DNA from: DIGJ01 sp036658435
GTDB lineage: Bacteria > Bacillota > Clostridia > Lachnospirales > Lachnospiraceae
Assembly (NCBI GenBank): GCA_036658435.1
Contig: JAVXEO010000037.1
Coordinates: 1 to 23,914, forward strand
Length of the DNA: 23,914 bases
Direction: 5' to 3'
In this document: positions 1 through 8,348 of the stretch, piece after piece
Position numbering within the stretch: position 1 is the first letter of the stretch
How the letters are laid out: the number at the start of each line of letters is the position of its first letter
The notes under the pieces: generated by a model
Databases searched by the model: none
What the model was told of the DNA's origin: nothing
Seen by the model: the letters and a program-made list of their open reading frames with translations, nothing else
Position numbers and translations under genes: made by a program

Positions 1-1166
1 CAGGGGTGTGCTCTGCGCTTTATGAACTGGGAGGAATGGTTGTGATTCATGATGCTTCCGGCTGTAATTCCACCTATACAACTTTTGATGAACCTCGATG
101 GAGCCAACAAAATAGCATGTTTTATATATCCGGACTGGCGGAGATGGACGCAGTACTGGGAAACGATGAAAAGTTAATAAAAGACGTAATCGAAGCTGCA
201 GAAAAAATGAACCCTATTTTTATTGCATTGGTTGGCAGTCCCATTCCCAGCATGCTGGGAACGGATTTAGAAGGATTGGCGGCCTACATAGAACACCAGA
301 CTAAAATTCCCTCTTTTGGATTCTCCACAAATGGGATGGAGTGCTACGTTAAAGGAGGGGCCCTTGCTTTAGAAAAGCTTGCCATGAGATTCTGTGAAAA
401 AAAAGAAAAAAATAAGGAAGAAAATAATGTAAAAAGCCTGAACATTCTTGGCATGACACCCCTTGATTTTTCCATATGCGGAAACCTGGAAGCCATGAGA
501 ACGAGTTTTGAAAACATGGGATATAAAATACAAAGTGTCTGGGCCATGGGAAGTTCTTTGGAAGAATTAAAAAAAGCGGCAGAGGCACATGTAAATGTAG
601 TAGTTTCTACGTTAGGGCTGAGGGTAGCAAAATACATGAAAAAACAGTTTCATATTCCCTATGTAATAGGTCTTCCCATAGGAGTAAAAGGGGAAATGCA
701 AATGAAACAGTTAATAAAAGAAGCGGATATAAAGAAAGAAAACCAATACTTAACCAGCCAAAATGGAAAGATAGAAGAAAAAATACTGATAATTGGAGAA
801 CCTATTATTGCAGGAGCCATTCGATATTGTTTAAAAGAGGATTTTGATTTTAAAAACGTCCATGTGTTATGCCCATTGAAAATAGATTCTTTACTGGTGG
901 AAGAGGGAGCTTATTTTGAAGAAAGGGATGCTTTTATTTCAGAAGAGTCAAAAATTGAAGAAAAGATGGAAGAATACCCTATTGTAATTGCCGATCCTAT
1001 GTATCGCCCCCTTCTTTCCGGAAGAAAAGAAACTTTGTTTATTTCTCTCCCCCATGAAGCATTTTCAAGCCGGATTTATCGAGAAGAAGCACCTGTTTTT
1101 ATTGGAAATGCATTTAAACAAGAGATAGAAAAAAGATGGAATAAATCTATAAAAGGAAAGGACTAA
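1..1166 (+). CDS. Nitrogenase component 1-like protein (5' end outside window)
   Basis: The open frame runs in from the left edge, so the start codon lies upstream; about 387 residues are visible. The first part carries the nitrogenase component 1 (Oxidored_nitro) pattern: C-S-A-L-Y-E-L-G-G, then a second cysteine in D-A-S-G-C-N-S-T-Y, similar to the P-cluster cysteines of NifD/NifK. A Rossmann-like middle (ILGMTPLDFSICGN) and a second such segment near the C-terminus (ILIIGEPIIAGAIRYCL) fit the multidomain fold. It is shorter than true NifD/NifK and I see no sign of the FeMo-cofactor ligands, so nitrogen fixation is unlikely. Relatives act on tetrapyrroles (BchN/B, CfbD) or sulfur compounds; this clade's substrate is unknown to me. 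Its stop is 3 bp before the start of a FecB-type lipoprotein gene, so it is probably co-transcribed with a metal/siderophore/corrinoid-type importer. Family call is firm, function open. Confidence 0.85.
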   Translation, partial: GVCSALYELGGMVVIHDASGCNSTYTTFDEPRWSQQNSMFYISGLAEMDAVLGNDEKLIKDVIEAAEKMNPIFIALVGSPIPSMLGTDLEGLAAYIEHQTKIPSFGFSTNGMECYVKGGALALEKLAMRFCEKKEKNKEENNVKSLNILGMTPLDFSICGNLEAMRTSFENMGYKIQSVWAMGSSLEELKKAAEAHVNVVVSTLGLRVAKYMKKQFHIPYVIGLPIGVKGEMQMKQLIKEADIKKENQYLTSQNGKIEEKILIIGEPIIAGAIRYCLKEDFDFKNVHVLCPLKIDSLLVEEGAYFEERDAFISEESKIEEKMEEYPIVIADPMYRPLLSGRKETLFISLPHEAFSSRIYREEAPVFIGNAFKQEIEKRWNKSIKGKD

Positions 1167-1169
1167 AAA

Positions 1170-2324
1170 ATGAAAAATACAAAAAGAAAAAAAAGCATAA
1201 AAAAAGGAATGGTTTTATTGTTATCTGCAGTTATGATAATAGCCACCCTTGGCGGATGCAAAACAAACAAAGAAACAACCAAAGAAGCAGTCAAAGAAAC
1301 AACCCACAAGGTAACGGATCATGCAGGAAAGGAAGTTTTAGTTCCCAATGAGATTAATCGGATTGTGATACTGGACATTACACCTCTTCCTTCTGTATAT
1401 TGTATGATGGTTGGAGACGCAAAGAAAATCGTAGGTATGACACCGGCATCTAAAAATGTAGCCATGCATTCCCTGCTTCAGACCATAGCTCCGGAATTGT
1501 CTACGGTAGAAACGGATTTTGCAGCAGGAGAGACGATCAATAGTGAAGAACTGCTGGCTTTAAATCCGGACATTATTTTTTATCGAATGGAAACCCAGGC
1601 CGATGTCGATGTGATTTCAAAACTTCCGATTCCGGCGGTAGCCTTTAGTACTTCTGTTTTTGAGGGAAACACCATTGATACATTGAATGGATGGGTACAG
1701 CTTCTTGCGGATGTATTTCAGGATAAAAATATAAATGAGAGAGCAGATAAAATCATTCAGGCCGGAAAAGATGCAGAAAAGATGATAAAAGATAGGGTTG
1801 CAGCTATGCCGGAAAAGGATAGAACGAAAAGTCTGGTTATTCATAACTACGATGAATCCGGGATTAAAGCAGGGGGAACCACCTTTGCAAGGTATTATCT
1901 TGAAACTGTTGGCGCAATGAATGTAGGAAGTTCCATAAAAGGATTATTTGAACCGGTAAATTTAGAGCAAATTTATGAATGGAATCCGGATGTAATTTTC
2001 TTAAATAGTTTTAGTAAATTTTCACCGGAAGATTTTTATAACAATAAGGCAATGGAGGGCGATGACTGGAGTGGAGTTTCTGCAGTTAAGAACCAGAGGG
2101 TATATAAATATCCAATTGGTATGTACTACTGGTTTCCACCTTCATCCGATGCACCTCTTTCTCTTCAATGGACTGCAAAATCTTTGTATCCGGAACTGTT
2201 TGAAGACATAGATATGCAGGAAGTAACAAAAAAATATTATAAAGAATTTTATGGGATTGATTTGACCAAAGAGCAGTTGGAAGGTATCTTCAATCCACCG
2301 AAAGAGGCAGCGTTTACACCATGA
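1170..2324 (+). CDS. ABC transporter substrate-binding lipoprotein, FecB/BtuF type
   Basis: The 384-residue product has a lysine-rich N-terminus, a hydrophobic stretch (about residues 13-28) and a lipobox ending T-L-G-G-C, so Cys30 should be lipidated and the protein held on the outer face of the membrane. A short Lys/Thr/Glu linker follows, then a periplasmic-binding-protein type 2 domain of the iron-siderophore/heme/cobalamin class (KVTDHAGKEVLVPNEINRIV, then LLALNPDIIFY, then WNPDVIFLN). These are typical of the class III binding proteins that pair with FecCD/BtuC permeases. A purine-rich ribosome site (AAAGGAAAGGA) precedes the ATG. The gene overlaps the permease by 4 bp (ATGA). The ligand cannot be read from sequence; the nitrogenase-like neighbour suggests a metal chelate or tetrapyrrole, which is inference. 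Confidence 0.9.
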   Translation: MKNTKRKKSIKKGMVLLLSAVMIIATLGGCKTNKETTKEAVKETTHKVTDHAGKEVLVPNEINRIVILDITPLPSVYCMMVGDAKKIVGMTPASKNVAMHSLLQTIAPELSTVETDFAAGETINSEELLALNPDIIFYRMETQADVDVISKLPIPAVAFSTSVFEGNTIDTLNGWVQLLADVFQDKNINERADKIIQAGKDAEKMIKDRVAAMPEKDRTKSLVIHNYDESGIKAGGTTFARYYLETVGAMNVGSSIKGLFEPVNLEQIYEWNPDVIFLNSFSKFSPEDFYNNKAMEGDDWSGVSAVKNQRVYKYPIGMYYWFPPSSDAPLSLQWTAKSLYPELFEDIDMQEVTKKYYKEFYGIDLTKEQLEGIFNPPKEAAFTP

Positions 2325-3343
2325 TGAAAAAAAACAGATTAAAAAGAAACAGCTTGAGGATTTTGTTTCTGGTTCTTCCTATGATAACGGCAATTTTTTG
2401 TATGACAGCTGGAAGATTTTCACTGTCCGTAGGAGAAATCTTTCAACAAATCGCCATATTTTTTACACAGGGAAAAGAAAGTATGAATCCCCAATATTAT
2501 TCGGTTATTTTTAATTTACGGCTTCCAAGGATTCTTTTGGCTGCACTTTGTGGTGCAGGTCTTGCTGTCTCCGGTGCTGCATATCAAAATCTGTTTTCTA
2601 ATCCACTTGCCACACCCGATACATTGGGTGTGGCTGCTGGTGCAAGCTTTGGTGCCGTTTTAGGCTTGCTTTTTAATCAAAATCTTTTCATTGTGCAGAT
2701 TTTATCTATTATCTTTGGACTACTTGCGGTAACCCTGACTTATTTTATTAGTGGGCAAAAAAATGGACGTTCCCTAATTATGATTGTTCTTGGTGGAATG
2801 GTAGTTTCTTCTATATTTAATGCGCTTATTTCTTTAGTTAAATTTACAGCGGATGCAGAAGAACAACTTCCTAGCATTACATATTGGCTTATGGGAAGCT
2901 TTGCCAGCGCAAATTATAAAAGTCTTTTGTTATGCGTTCCCTTTATTTTAGTTGGAACCTTCATTTTATTACTATTGCGGTGGCGGTTAAATGTACTATG
3001 TCTTAGCGAAGACGAAGCCAAAGCACAGGGGGTTTCCCTGGGAACATTACGTGTAGTGGTATCCGTGGCGGCAACTATAATTACAGCATCTTGTGTATCT
3101 ATGTGTGGACAGGTGGGGTGGATTGGACTTTTAATTCCACATATTTGCCGTATGCTTTTTGGAAGCAATACAAAAAAAGTGATACCGGCATCCCTAAGCC
3201 TGGGGGCTGTATTTATGCTTTGTATTGATGCAGCGGCAAGGAGTGCAACGGCGGTAGAAATTCCCATTTCTATTTTAACAGCCTTAATTGGAGCCCCTTT
3301 CTTTATTATACTTTTGAGAAAAACAGGAGGTGCCCAGATATGA
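2321..3343 (+). CDS. FecCD/BtuC-family ABC transporter permease
   Basis: The 340-residue polytopic membrane protein matches the FecCD family: an early N-terminal membrane segment, the hallmark RLPRILLAALCGAGLAVSGAAYQ, then NPLATPDTLGVAAGASFGAVLG, and a late G-W-I-G-L-L-I-P-H-I-C-R-M region that in BtuC/FecCD proteins contacts the ATPase. Length and about ten predicted helices are normal for the family. The start overlaps the lipoprotein stop (ATGA at 2321-2324); a second ATG at 2324 follows immediately and could also be used. The gene overlaps the ATPase gene by 4 bp at the other end, so the three transporter genes are translationally coupled. It forms the membrane channel of an importer for an iron-chelate, heme or corrinoid-like ligand; the substrate is unassigned. 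Confidence 0.93.
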   Translation: MMKKNRLKRNSLRILFLVLPMITAIFCMTAGRFSLSVGEIFQQIAIFFTQGKESMNPQYYSVIFNLRLPRILLAALCGAGLAVSGAAYQNLFSNPLATPDTLGVAAGASFGAVLGLLFNQNLFIVQILSIIFGLLAVTLTYFISGQKNGRSLIMIVLGGMVVSSIFNALISLVKFTADAEEQLPSITYWLMGSFASANYKSLLLCVPFILVGTFILLLLRWRLNVLCLSEDEAKAQGVSLGTLRVVVSVAATIITASCVSMCGQVGWIGLLIPHICRMLFGSNTKKVIPASLSLGAVFMLCIDAAARSATAVEIPISILTALIGAPFFIILLRKTGGAQI

Positions 3344-4140
3344 AGTTTGAAGTAAAAAATGGTTCTTTTTCTTATATGGATCAGGAGAAAAAAAATGTGC
3401 TTTCTCAGATTAACTTTTCGGTGGAAGAAGGAGAAATCCTTGGAATTCTTGGTAAAAATGGAGTAGGAAAGACAACCTTGCTTCGATGCAGCATGGGGAT
3501 GCTTTCCTGGAAAGAAGGGAAAAGCTATCTGGATGGAAAAGATATTCGTCAAATGAAAAGACAGGATATCTGGAGCACAATGGCCTATGTACCTCAGGCA
3601 AAAAACCAGTATGGGCAGCTATTGGTGGAAGAAATGGTGCTTTTGGGAAGAAGTGCTTACTTAAAACCATGGCAGCAGCCAGGAAAAAAGGACAAAGAAA
3701 TTGTGGAACAGGCAATGGAGCAAACAAAAACAGCAGACCTTGGGCACCGCAGCTGCAGTAAATTAAGTGGTGGAGAATTACAAATGGTATTAATTGCAAG
3801 AGCCCTGGCAGGAGAACCTAAAATCTTGGTTTTAGATGAACCGGAGTCAAATTTAGATTTTAAAAATCAGCTTTTTGTATTAGAAACAATGGAACGGCTG
3901 ACTAGGGAAAATCACTTATCCTGTATTTTTAATACCCATTATCCAAGTCATGCCTTGCAATATGCAAAGAAGGTCTTGCTTCTTGACAATAATGGTAGTA
4001 GTATATTTGGAGAAGTAAATTCCTTGCTGACAAAAGAAAATCTGGAAAGAATTTTTGGTGTTAAAGTTGAAATACATGAAGTCTTGGTGGATGGAAAGAT
4101 TTTTAGGGAAGTACTTCCCATTGAGATTATTAAGGACTGA
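3340..4140 (+). CDS. ABC transporter ATP-binding protein, FecE/BtuD type
   Basis: The 266-residue ATPase has all nucleotide-binding motifs: Walker A G-K-N-G-V-G-K-T at residues 38-45, a Q-loop in AYVPQAKN, the signature L-S-G-G-E at 142-146, Walker B ILVLDEP with Asp166-Glu167, and the switch histidine His200 in FNTHYPS. Length and motif spacing match ATPases of iron-chelate and cobalamin importers. It overlaps the permease by 4 bp, completing a binding protein-permease-ATPase set. It should power uptake by the neighbouring permease. It is followed after 15 bp by the methyltransferase-Hpt gene on the same strand without a visible terminator. Confidence 0.94.
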   Translation: MKFEVKNGSFSYMDQEKKNVLSQINFSVEEGEILGILGKNGVGKTTLLRCSMGMLSWKEGKSYLDGKDIRQMKRQDIWSTMAYVPQAKNQYGQLLVEEMVLLGRSAYLKPWQQPGKKDKEIVEQAMEQTKTADLGHRSCSKLSGGELQMVLIARALAGEPKILVLDEPESNLDFKNQLFVLETMERLTRENHLSCIFNTHYPSHALQYAKKVLLLDNNGSSIFGEVNSLLTKENLERIFGVKVEIHEVLVDGKIFREVLPIEIIKD

Positions 4141-4155
4141 GAAAGAAGGTATGCA

Positions 4156-5679
4156 ATGGACTCCGTGTTAAACTATTTACAAATGGTATTTGCAGAAGAT
4201 ATCATTAAAATAATATTCAGCGCACCAAAAGAGAAAACGAGTGCCTATAAGAAAATTATAATTCAAAGAAAAGAAACCTATTATCAGATTGAAAGATATA
4301 CACAGAAGCAGGTTTTTCATGAAAATATAGAGCACACTGTGATTATGGAGCGTTGTGAAGATTTTTTCAAAGAAGGATTTTGCCAGATGAATGCATGGAG
4401 CAGTCATACAGAGTTTTGCATAAAACAGAGCAAAAAGGGAAAAATTTTATTTCATAAATTGCAGCAAAAAGAACAATTGGTAAAAATACAGCCTCATAAT
4501 CGAAAAAAAGAATACCTATTAGAGGAAGGAAGGGAAATTCCCCCTTTAGTAGATCTGGGAATCTTTACAAAAGAAGGAAAAGTTGTAAATTCCATGTATG
4601 ATAAATACAAACAAATCAATAAATTTATAGAAATTTTGGAAGACTCCATTAAAAACATGAACTTCAAAAAAATAAATATTATTGATTTTGGATGCGGTAA
4701 GTCCTATTTGACCTTTATCGTTTACTACTATCTAAAGGAAATTAAACACTTGGAAGTACAGATGACCGGGCTTGATTTAAAAGAAGAAGTTATTCTTAAA
4801 TGCAGGGAAACTGCACAAAAATATAAATATGAAGGCTTGCATTTTGAGGTGGGGGATATACAAGGCTATAGGCCTTCTCATGAGGTTGACCTGGTAATAT
4901 CTCTTCACGCTTGTGATACAGCAACGGATTTTGCTCTTTATAATGCAATTTTATGGAAGGCAAAAGTAATTCTTTCTGTACCATGCTGCCAGCATGAGAC
5001 AGCGAAACAGATGCAGAGTGATCAACTTGCTATTTTACAAAAGTATGGTATTGTAAAAGAAAGAACGGCAGCCTTAATGACCGATGCGATCCGCTGTAAT
5101 TTATTAATATATTGTGGATATAAGACACAATTATTGGAATTTGTGGATTTAAGTCATACACCAAAAAATTTATTGATTCGAGCCGTGGAAAGCAGTCTGG
5201 CAACGGCACATAGGCAGAACGCATTGGAAGAAGTGAAAGAAGTGGTGGAACTCTTCCATCTGAAACCAACATTAATGGAATTATTGGGAGAACCGTTAAA
5301 CAATATGGAAAAAGAAGGGAAAAAAATGAAGGAAGAATTTAAAAAATTAGAAGAATGGGGATGTGATATAAAAAATTCACTGCCTCGTTTTGTGGATGAT
5401 GAAGAATTCTATTTGGAATACATTCATAAGTTCAAAAAAGAAGAAGGATTTGTCCAGCTAGGAAATTGCCTGAAGGAAAAGAAGAACCGGGAAGCCTTTG
5501 AATATGCACATATGCTAAAGGGAGTTTCCGGAAATCTTGGATTAACTCCTATCTATGAGATTATGTGTGAAATGGTGGAAATACTTCGTAATAAAAAGGA
5601 CAAGGAAGAAATTGAAAGTGTCAATACACTTTATATAAAGGGAATGGAGAATTTCCAAGAATTTTGTTCTTTGCTATAG
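4156..5679 (+). CDS. SAM-dependent methyltransferase with C-terminal Hpt-like domain
   Basis: The 507-residue protein has three parts. Residues 1-150 are a poorly recognisable N-terminal region. Residues about 150-330 are a class I SAM-dependent methyltransferase: the glycine-rich SAM site D-F-G-C-G-K at 177-182, T-G-L-D-L-K after it, S-L-H-A-C-D-T-A from 249, and P-C-C-Q-H-E at 276-281, a combination typical of the Methyltransf_32 (GSTCD-like) group. Residues about 391-507 resemble a histidine phosphotransfer domain, with A-H-M-L-K-G-V-S-G-N-L-G and candidate phosphorylated His452. An in-frame ATG (5326) sits at the domain border, so internal initiation is possible, but the reading frame is continuous. 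The gene ends the ABC/nitrogenase-like run and is followed by a terminator. Methyl acceptor and phosphorelay partner are unknown; no histidine kinase or response regulator is in the window. Confidence 0.8.
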   Translation: MDSVLNYLQMVFAEDIIKIIFSAPKEKTSAYKKIIIQRKETYYQIERYTQKQVFHENIEHTVIMERCEDFFKEGFCQMNAWSSHTEFCIKQSKKGKILFHKLQQKEQLVKIQPHNRKKEYLLEEGREIPPLVDLGIFTKEGKVVNSMYDKYKQINKFIEILEDSIKNMNFKKINIIDFGCGKSYLTFIVYYYLKEIKHLEVQMTGLDLKEEVILKCRETAQKYKYEGLHFEVGDIQGYRPSHEVDLVISLHACDTATDFALYNAILWKAKVILSVPCCQHETAKQMQSDQLAILQKYGIVKERTAALMTDAIRCNLLIYCGYKTQLLEFVDLSHTPKNLLIRAVESSLATAHRQNALEEVKEVVELFHLKPTLMELLGEPLNNMEKEGKKMKEEFKKLEEWGCDIKNSLPRFVDDEEFYLEYIHKFKKEEGFVQLGNCLKEKKNREAFEYAHMLKGVSGNLGLTPIYEIMCEMVEILRNKKDKEEIESVNTLYIKGMENFQEFCSLL

Positions 5680-5765
5680 AGTTTTTACTGGTACTTATAG
5701 CAAACTAATTTGTAAAATCTGCAAGAAGAATGTAAGGACTGGGAAATACATCCACTTTTGAGAAC

Positions 5766-5798
5766 AAAAAAGAGCATATAGACTGCTCTTTTTTTATT
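5766..5798 (+). terminator. Intrinsic terminator after the methyltransferase-Hpt gene
   Basis: A hairpin is formed by AAAAAGAGCA (5766-5776 region) and TGCTCTTTTT (5784-5794 region) around a 7-nt loop (TATAGAC). The 3' arm runs straight into a T-rich tract to 5800. It lies about 90 bp after the stop codon and just before the next promoter, so it separates the nitrogenase-like/ABC unit from the envelope operon. Confidence 0.85.
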
Positions 5799-5804
5799 TT
5801 ATGT

Positions 5805-5833
5805 TTGGAAAAATGAGAATTGTGTGATAGAAT
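5805..5833 (+). promoter_or_regulatory. Sigma-A-type promoter with extended -10
   Basis: A -35-like TTGGAA (5805-5810) is followed after 17 bp by TAGAAT (5828-5833). The TG at 5825-5826 gives an extended -10 (TGnTAGAAT). It sits directly after a terminator and about 33 bp upstream of the deacetylase start. It is the only good promoter seen before the deacetylase-bactofilin-pyrH-...-polC run, so it may drive much of that run. Confidence 0.6.
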
Positions 5834-5865
5834 AGATTGGTAGGACTTTATAAAGGATGGATATA

Positions 5866-6867
5866 ATGAGTAATAATGAGAGTAATACCCAAAAGGAACA
5901 ATCAGATAAACTTGCGCGAAGAAGAAGAGTACAACGCATGAAGTCTATGATTATAGTAACCATCATTTCTATCATAGTGATTTTATTTACTTTATGTATT
6001 GGATTGATGGTAAAGATAACCAAGATTGAAAAGAAAGTGAATGAACTGGTTAAGAATAGCAGCTTAGTGCAATTAGAAGATGAGAAAACCAGTTCCATTG
6101 CTTACGCAGCAGAGATGGAAAAAGACGAATTGTCAGAAGAAACGATGAAGACGGAGGAATCGGTCAACGTTCAACCAGAGAAGAAAAAGAAAGAAAAACC
6201 AACAATAGAAGAAAAATTGGATAAAGGAACGGAAAAACGCAAAGTCTATTTGACCTTTGATGATGGACCAAGTAAATATAGCGATGAATTATTGGATACA
6301 TTAAAAACGAATAATGTGAAAGCAACTTTTTTTGTAATAGGGAGAACAGATAAGCATTCTCTGTCTATTTATAAAAGAATCGTGAATGAAGGGCATACAC
6401 TGGCCATGCATTCTTATTCTCATCAGTACAGTAAGATTTACAATTCAATCGAAGCCTTTGACAAGGATTTGAATAAGTTAAGTGATTTACTTTATAAGAC
6501 AACAGGCATCCGGCCGGATACCTTTCGATTCCCGGGGGGAAGTAGCAACTTAGTAAGTACAATTCCAATGACAGAATTCATTCGGTATCTTAATGAAAGA
6601 AAAATCGCATATTATGACTGGAATGTAATCAATGGAGATGCAACGGGAAAGGTTCTTACGGAAAAACAAATGATTCAAAATGTTATGAGTGGAGTCAGGC
6701 AGAATAATAATTCCATTGTGCTGATGCACGATACGGTATCAAAGGATACAACCGTTAAGTCCATTACAGCATTAGTTAAGAAATTAAAGAAAGAAGGATA
6801 TATTATTCTACCGATTACAAAATATACGAAGACGGTACAGCATATCAAGGCAGATTCCGTTGACTAA
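5866..6867 (+). CDS. Membrane-anchored polysaccharide/peptidoglycan deacetylase (NodB domain)
   Basis: The ATG at 5866 is preferred over the one at 5857 because AAAGG (5852-5856) is 9 nt upstream of the former but directly touches the latter. The product is about 333 residues: a basic N-terminus (ARRRRVQRMK), one membrane helix (MIIVTIISIIVILFTLCIGL), a Glu/Lys-rich extracytoplasmic linker, then a NodB domain. The catalytic motifs are intact: T-F-D-D-G-P-S with Asp132-Asp133, the metal-binding H-S-Y-S-H (His182, His186), R-F-P-G-G, D-W-N-V-I-N-G-D, and L-M-H-D with His288. This is a carbohydrate esterase 4 enzyme removing N-acetyl groups from GlcNAc or MurNAc of peptidoglycan or another surface glycan, acting outside the membrane. 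It is the first gene of a block with a bactofilin, which fits envelope remodelling. The exact substrate is not readable from sequence. Confidence 0.9.
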   Translation: MSNNESNTQKEQSDKLARRRRVQRMKSMIIVTIISIIVILFTLCIGLMVKITKIEKKVNELVKNSSLVQLEDEKTSSIAYAAEMEKDELSEETMKTEESVNVQPEKKKKEKPTIEEKLDKGTEKRKVYLTFDDGPSKYSDELLDTLKTNNVKATFFVIGRTDKHSLSIYKRIVNEGHTLAMHSYSHQYSKIYNSIEAFDKDLNKLSDLLYKTTGIRPDTFRFPGGSSNLVSTIPMTEFIRYLNERKIAYYDWNVINGDATGKVLTEKQMIQNVMSGVRQNNNSIVLMHDTVSKDTTVKSITALVKKLKKEGYIILPITKYTKTVQHIKADSVD

Positions 6868-6887
6868 AAGACACAGGAGGATAGAGA

Positions 6888-8346
6888 ATGGGTTTTTTTA
6901 AAGATTTAAAGGAAGACTTTTCTCAAGCAATGAGTGAACTTATGCCAGAAGAAGACTTTCTGGAAGAAGAATTTTTTGAAGAAGAAGATAAGGACGAGGA
7001 CGAGGACGAGGAAGAGAAAAAAAATAGTATAAAAAAACCGAAGCCGAAAGAAAGTCAAAATGAAAAAAAAGATAACAAAAAACTTCAGGATATATTAGAA
7101 GAAGAAGTTTTGGCAGCAATTGAAGCGCTGGGAGCAACGGAAGAAACAAAAATAGAGGAAGAATTGGAATCATTTAAGGAAGCAGAAGCATTAGAAGAGT
7201 CGGAAGGATTAGAGGAACTGGAGGAACTGGAGGATTTAGACGAACTAAAAGAAGCGGAAGAGCTGGAAGAACTTCAGAGAATGCAGGAACAGGAAGACTT
7301 AGAAAAGCTTCAAAAACAAAAGGAGCAGGAAGAACTGGNNNNNNNNNNNNNNNNNNNNNNNNNNNNNNNNNNNNNNNNNNNNNNNNNNNNNNNNNNNNNN
7401 NNNNNNNNNNNNNNNNNNNNNNNNNNNNNNNNNNNNNNAAGAACTTCAAAGAATGCAGGAACAGGAAGACTTAGAAAAGCTTCAAAAACAGAAAGAGCAG
7501 GAAGAACTGGAAGAACTTCAAAGAATGCAGGAACAGGAAGACTTAGAAAAGCTTCAAAAACAGAAGGAACAGGAAGAACTGGAAGAACTTCAAAGAATGC
7601 AGGAACAAGAAGATTTAGAAAAAAATAAAAAAAAGCAGGAACAAGAAGAATTAAAAAAAACAAAGATAAAAGCTTCTAATAAGAGAGAAGAGAAAACGGA
7701 GAAAAAAGAAATGGAAGAACTAAATGAAAAATCAATGGAAAACAAAGAAGATACGGATGATTTAGACCTGATTGCACAGTTATTAGGTGAGGAAAATGTA
7801 GAAAACGAGGAAATTGACATAGATGCAGAACTTCTTGCTCAAAGTGAAAAACTTACGGAAGAACAGGTAGAAATACAGGATGATAGAGAAGCCGGTAAGG
7901 ATGTAACGGTGATTACAAAAGGAACCATAATTAACGGAAGCATTTCATCAGATAGCTCTTTAGAAGTAATGGGAACAATCAATGGGGATATTGACTGTCT
8001 TGGAAAACTTTCCATTGTAGGCAATGTAAATGGAAATTCAAGAGCCTCAGAAATTTATGTCAATACAGCAAGACTGGAAGGCAACTTAAACAGCAAAGGC
8101 AGTGTGAAAGTAGGCGTAGGCACCATTGTTGTAGGAGATGTGAAAGCGGACAGTGTTGTGGTTGCCGGAGCTGTAAAGGGAGAAATTGATGTGAATGGAC
8201 CGGTAGTTATTGACTCAACGGCTATTGTAAAAGGAAATATTAATGCAAAATCCGTACAGATTAACAATGGTGCTGTAGTAGATGGATACTGTTCCTTAAC
8301 TTATGCAGCGGTTGACATTGATAATTTCTTTGATGGAGAAAAGTAG
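6888..8346 (+). CDS. Bactofilin-domain protein with long acidic coiled-coil repeat region (interrupted by assembly gap)
   Basis: An AGGAGG site precedes ATG 6888. The N-terminus (MGFFKDLKEDFSQAMSELMP) is followed by a very acidic stretch and a charged helical region containing tandem 24-residue repeats. After the repeats comes a C-terminal bactofilin domain (polymer-forming cytoskeletal, about 110 residues; V-T-V-I-T-K-G-T-I-I-N-G-S-I onward) with the regular G-x-I/V-x-G periodicity of a beta-helix. A 100-N gap falls inside the repeats. The frame before the gap is 1 base out of register with the frame after it, but this is explained by the arbitrary gap length: the flanks rejoin exactly in repeat phase (a split GAA codon) if the true gap is a multiple of 72 bp. 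So this is one gene, not two. Bactofilins polymerise without nucleotide and scaffold wall enzymes, which fits the deacetylase 20 bp upstream. Confidence 0.88.
7269..7656 (+). repeat. 72-bp in-frame tandem repeat encoding a charged helix
   Basis: The unit is 72 bp/24 codons, read as E-L-Q-R-M-Q-E-Q-E-D-L-E then K-L-Q-K-Q-K-E-Q-E-E-L-E. One copy lies before the gap (7269-7338, completed by the gap), two nearly identical copies after it (7441-7512, 7513-7584) and a degenerate third (7585-7656). Copies differ by only a few, mostly synonymous, bases, indicating recent slippage or unequal recombination. The true copy number is hidden by the N run. Confidence 0.95.
7339..7438. other. Assembly gap (100 N)
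   Basis: Exactly 100 N lie within the tandem repeat. A placeholder of fixed length is the simplest reading: the repeat was too similar for the assembler to cross. The split GAA codon on its edges predicts a true length that is a whole number of 72-bp units (possibly zero extra). Confidence 0.98.
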
Positions 8347-8348
8347 AC

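Noticed and set aside
2914..3552. 212-codon minus-strand frame across the permease/ATPase border
   Set aside because: It is antisense to two overlapping, well-conserved transporter genes and shows no recognisable domain or ribosome site.
7269..7656. CRISPR-like or intergenic direct repeats
   Set aside because: The repeats are contiguous, without spacers, in frame and code for a charged helix.
6940..7820. Several minus-strand open frames across the bactofilin gene
   Set aside because: They are reverse-strand shadows of a purine-rich (Glu/Lys) coding region with low-complexity products and no ribosome sites.
7453..8346. The bactofilin C-terminal part as a separate gene starting at 7453
   Set aside because: The start would be an internal ATG in the repeat; the frame change is produced by the arbitrary 100-N gap, and the repeat phase rejoins the two halves as one gene.
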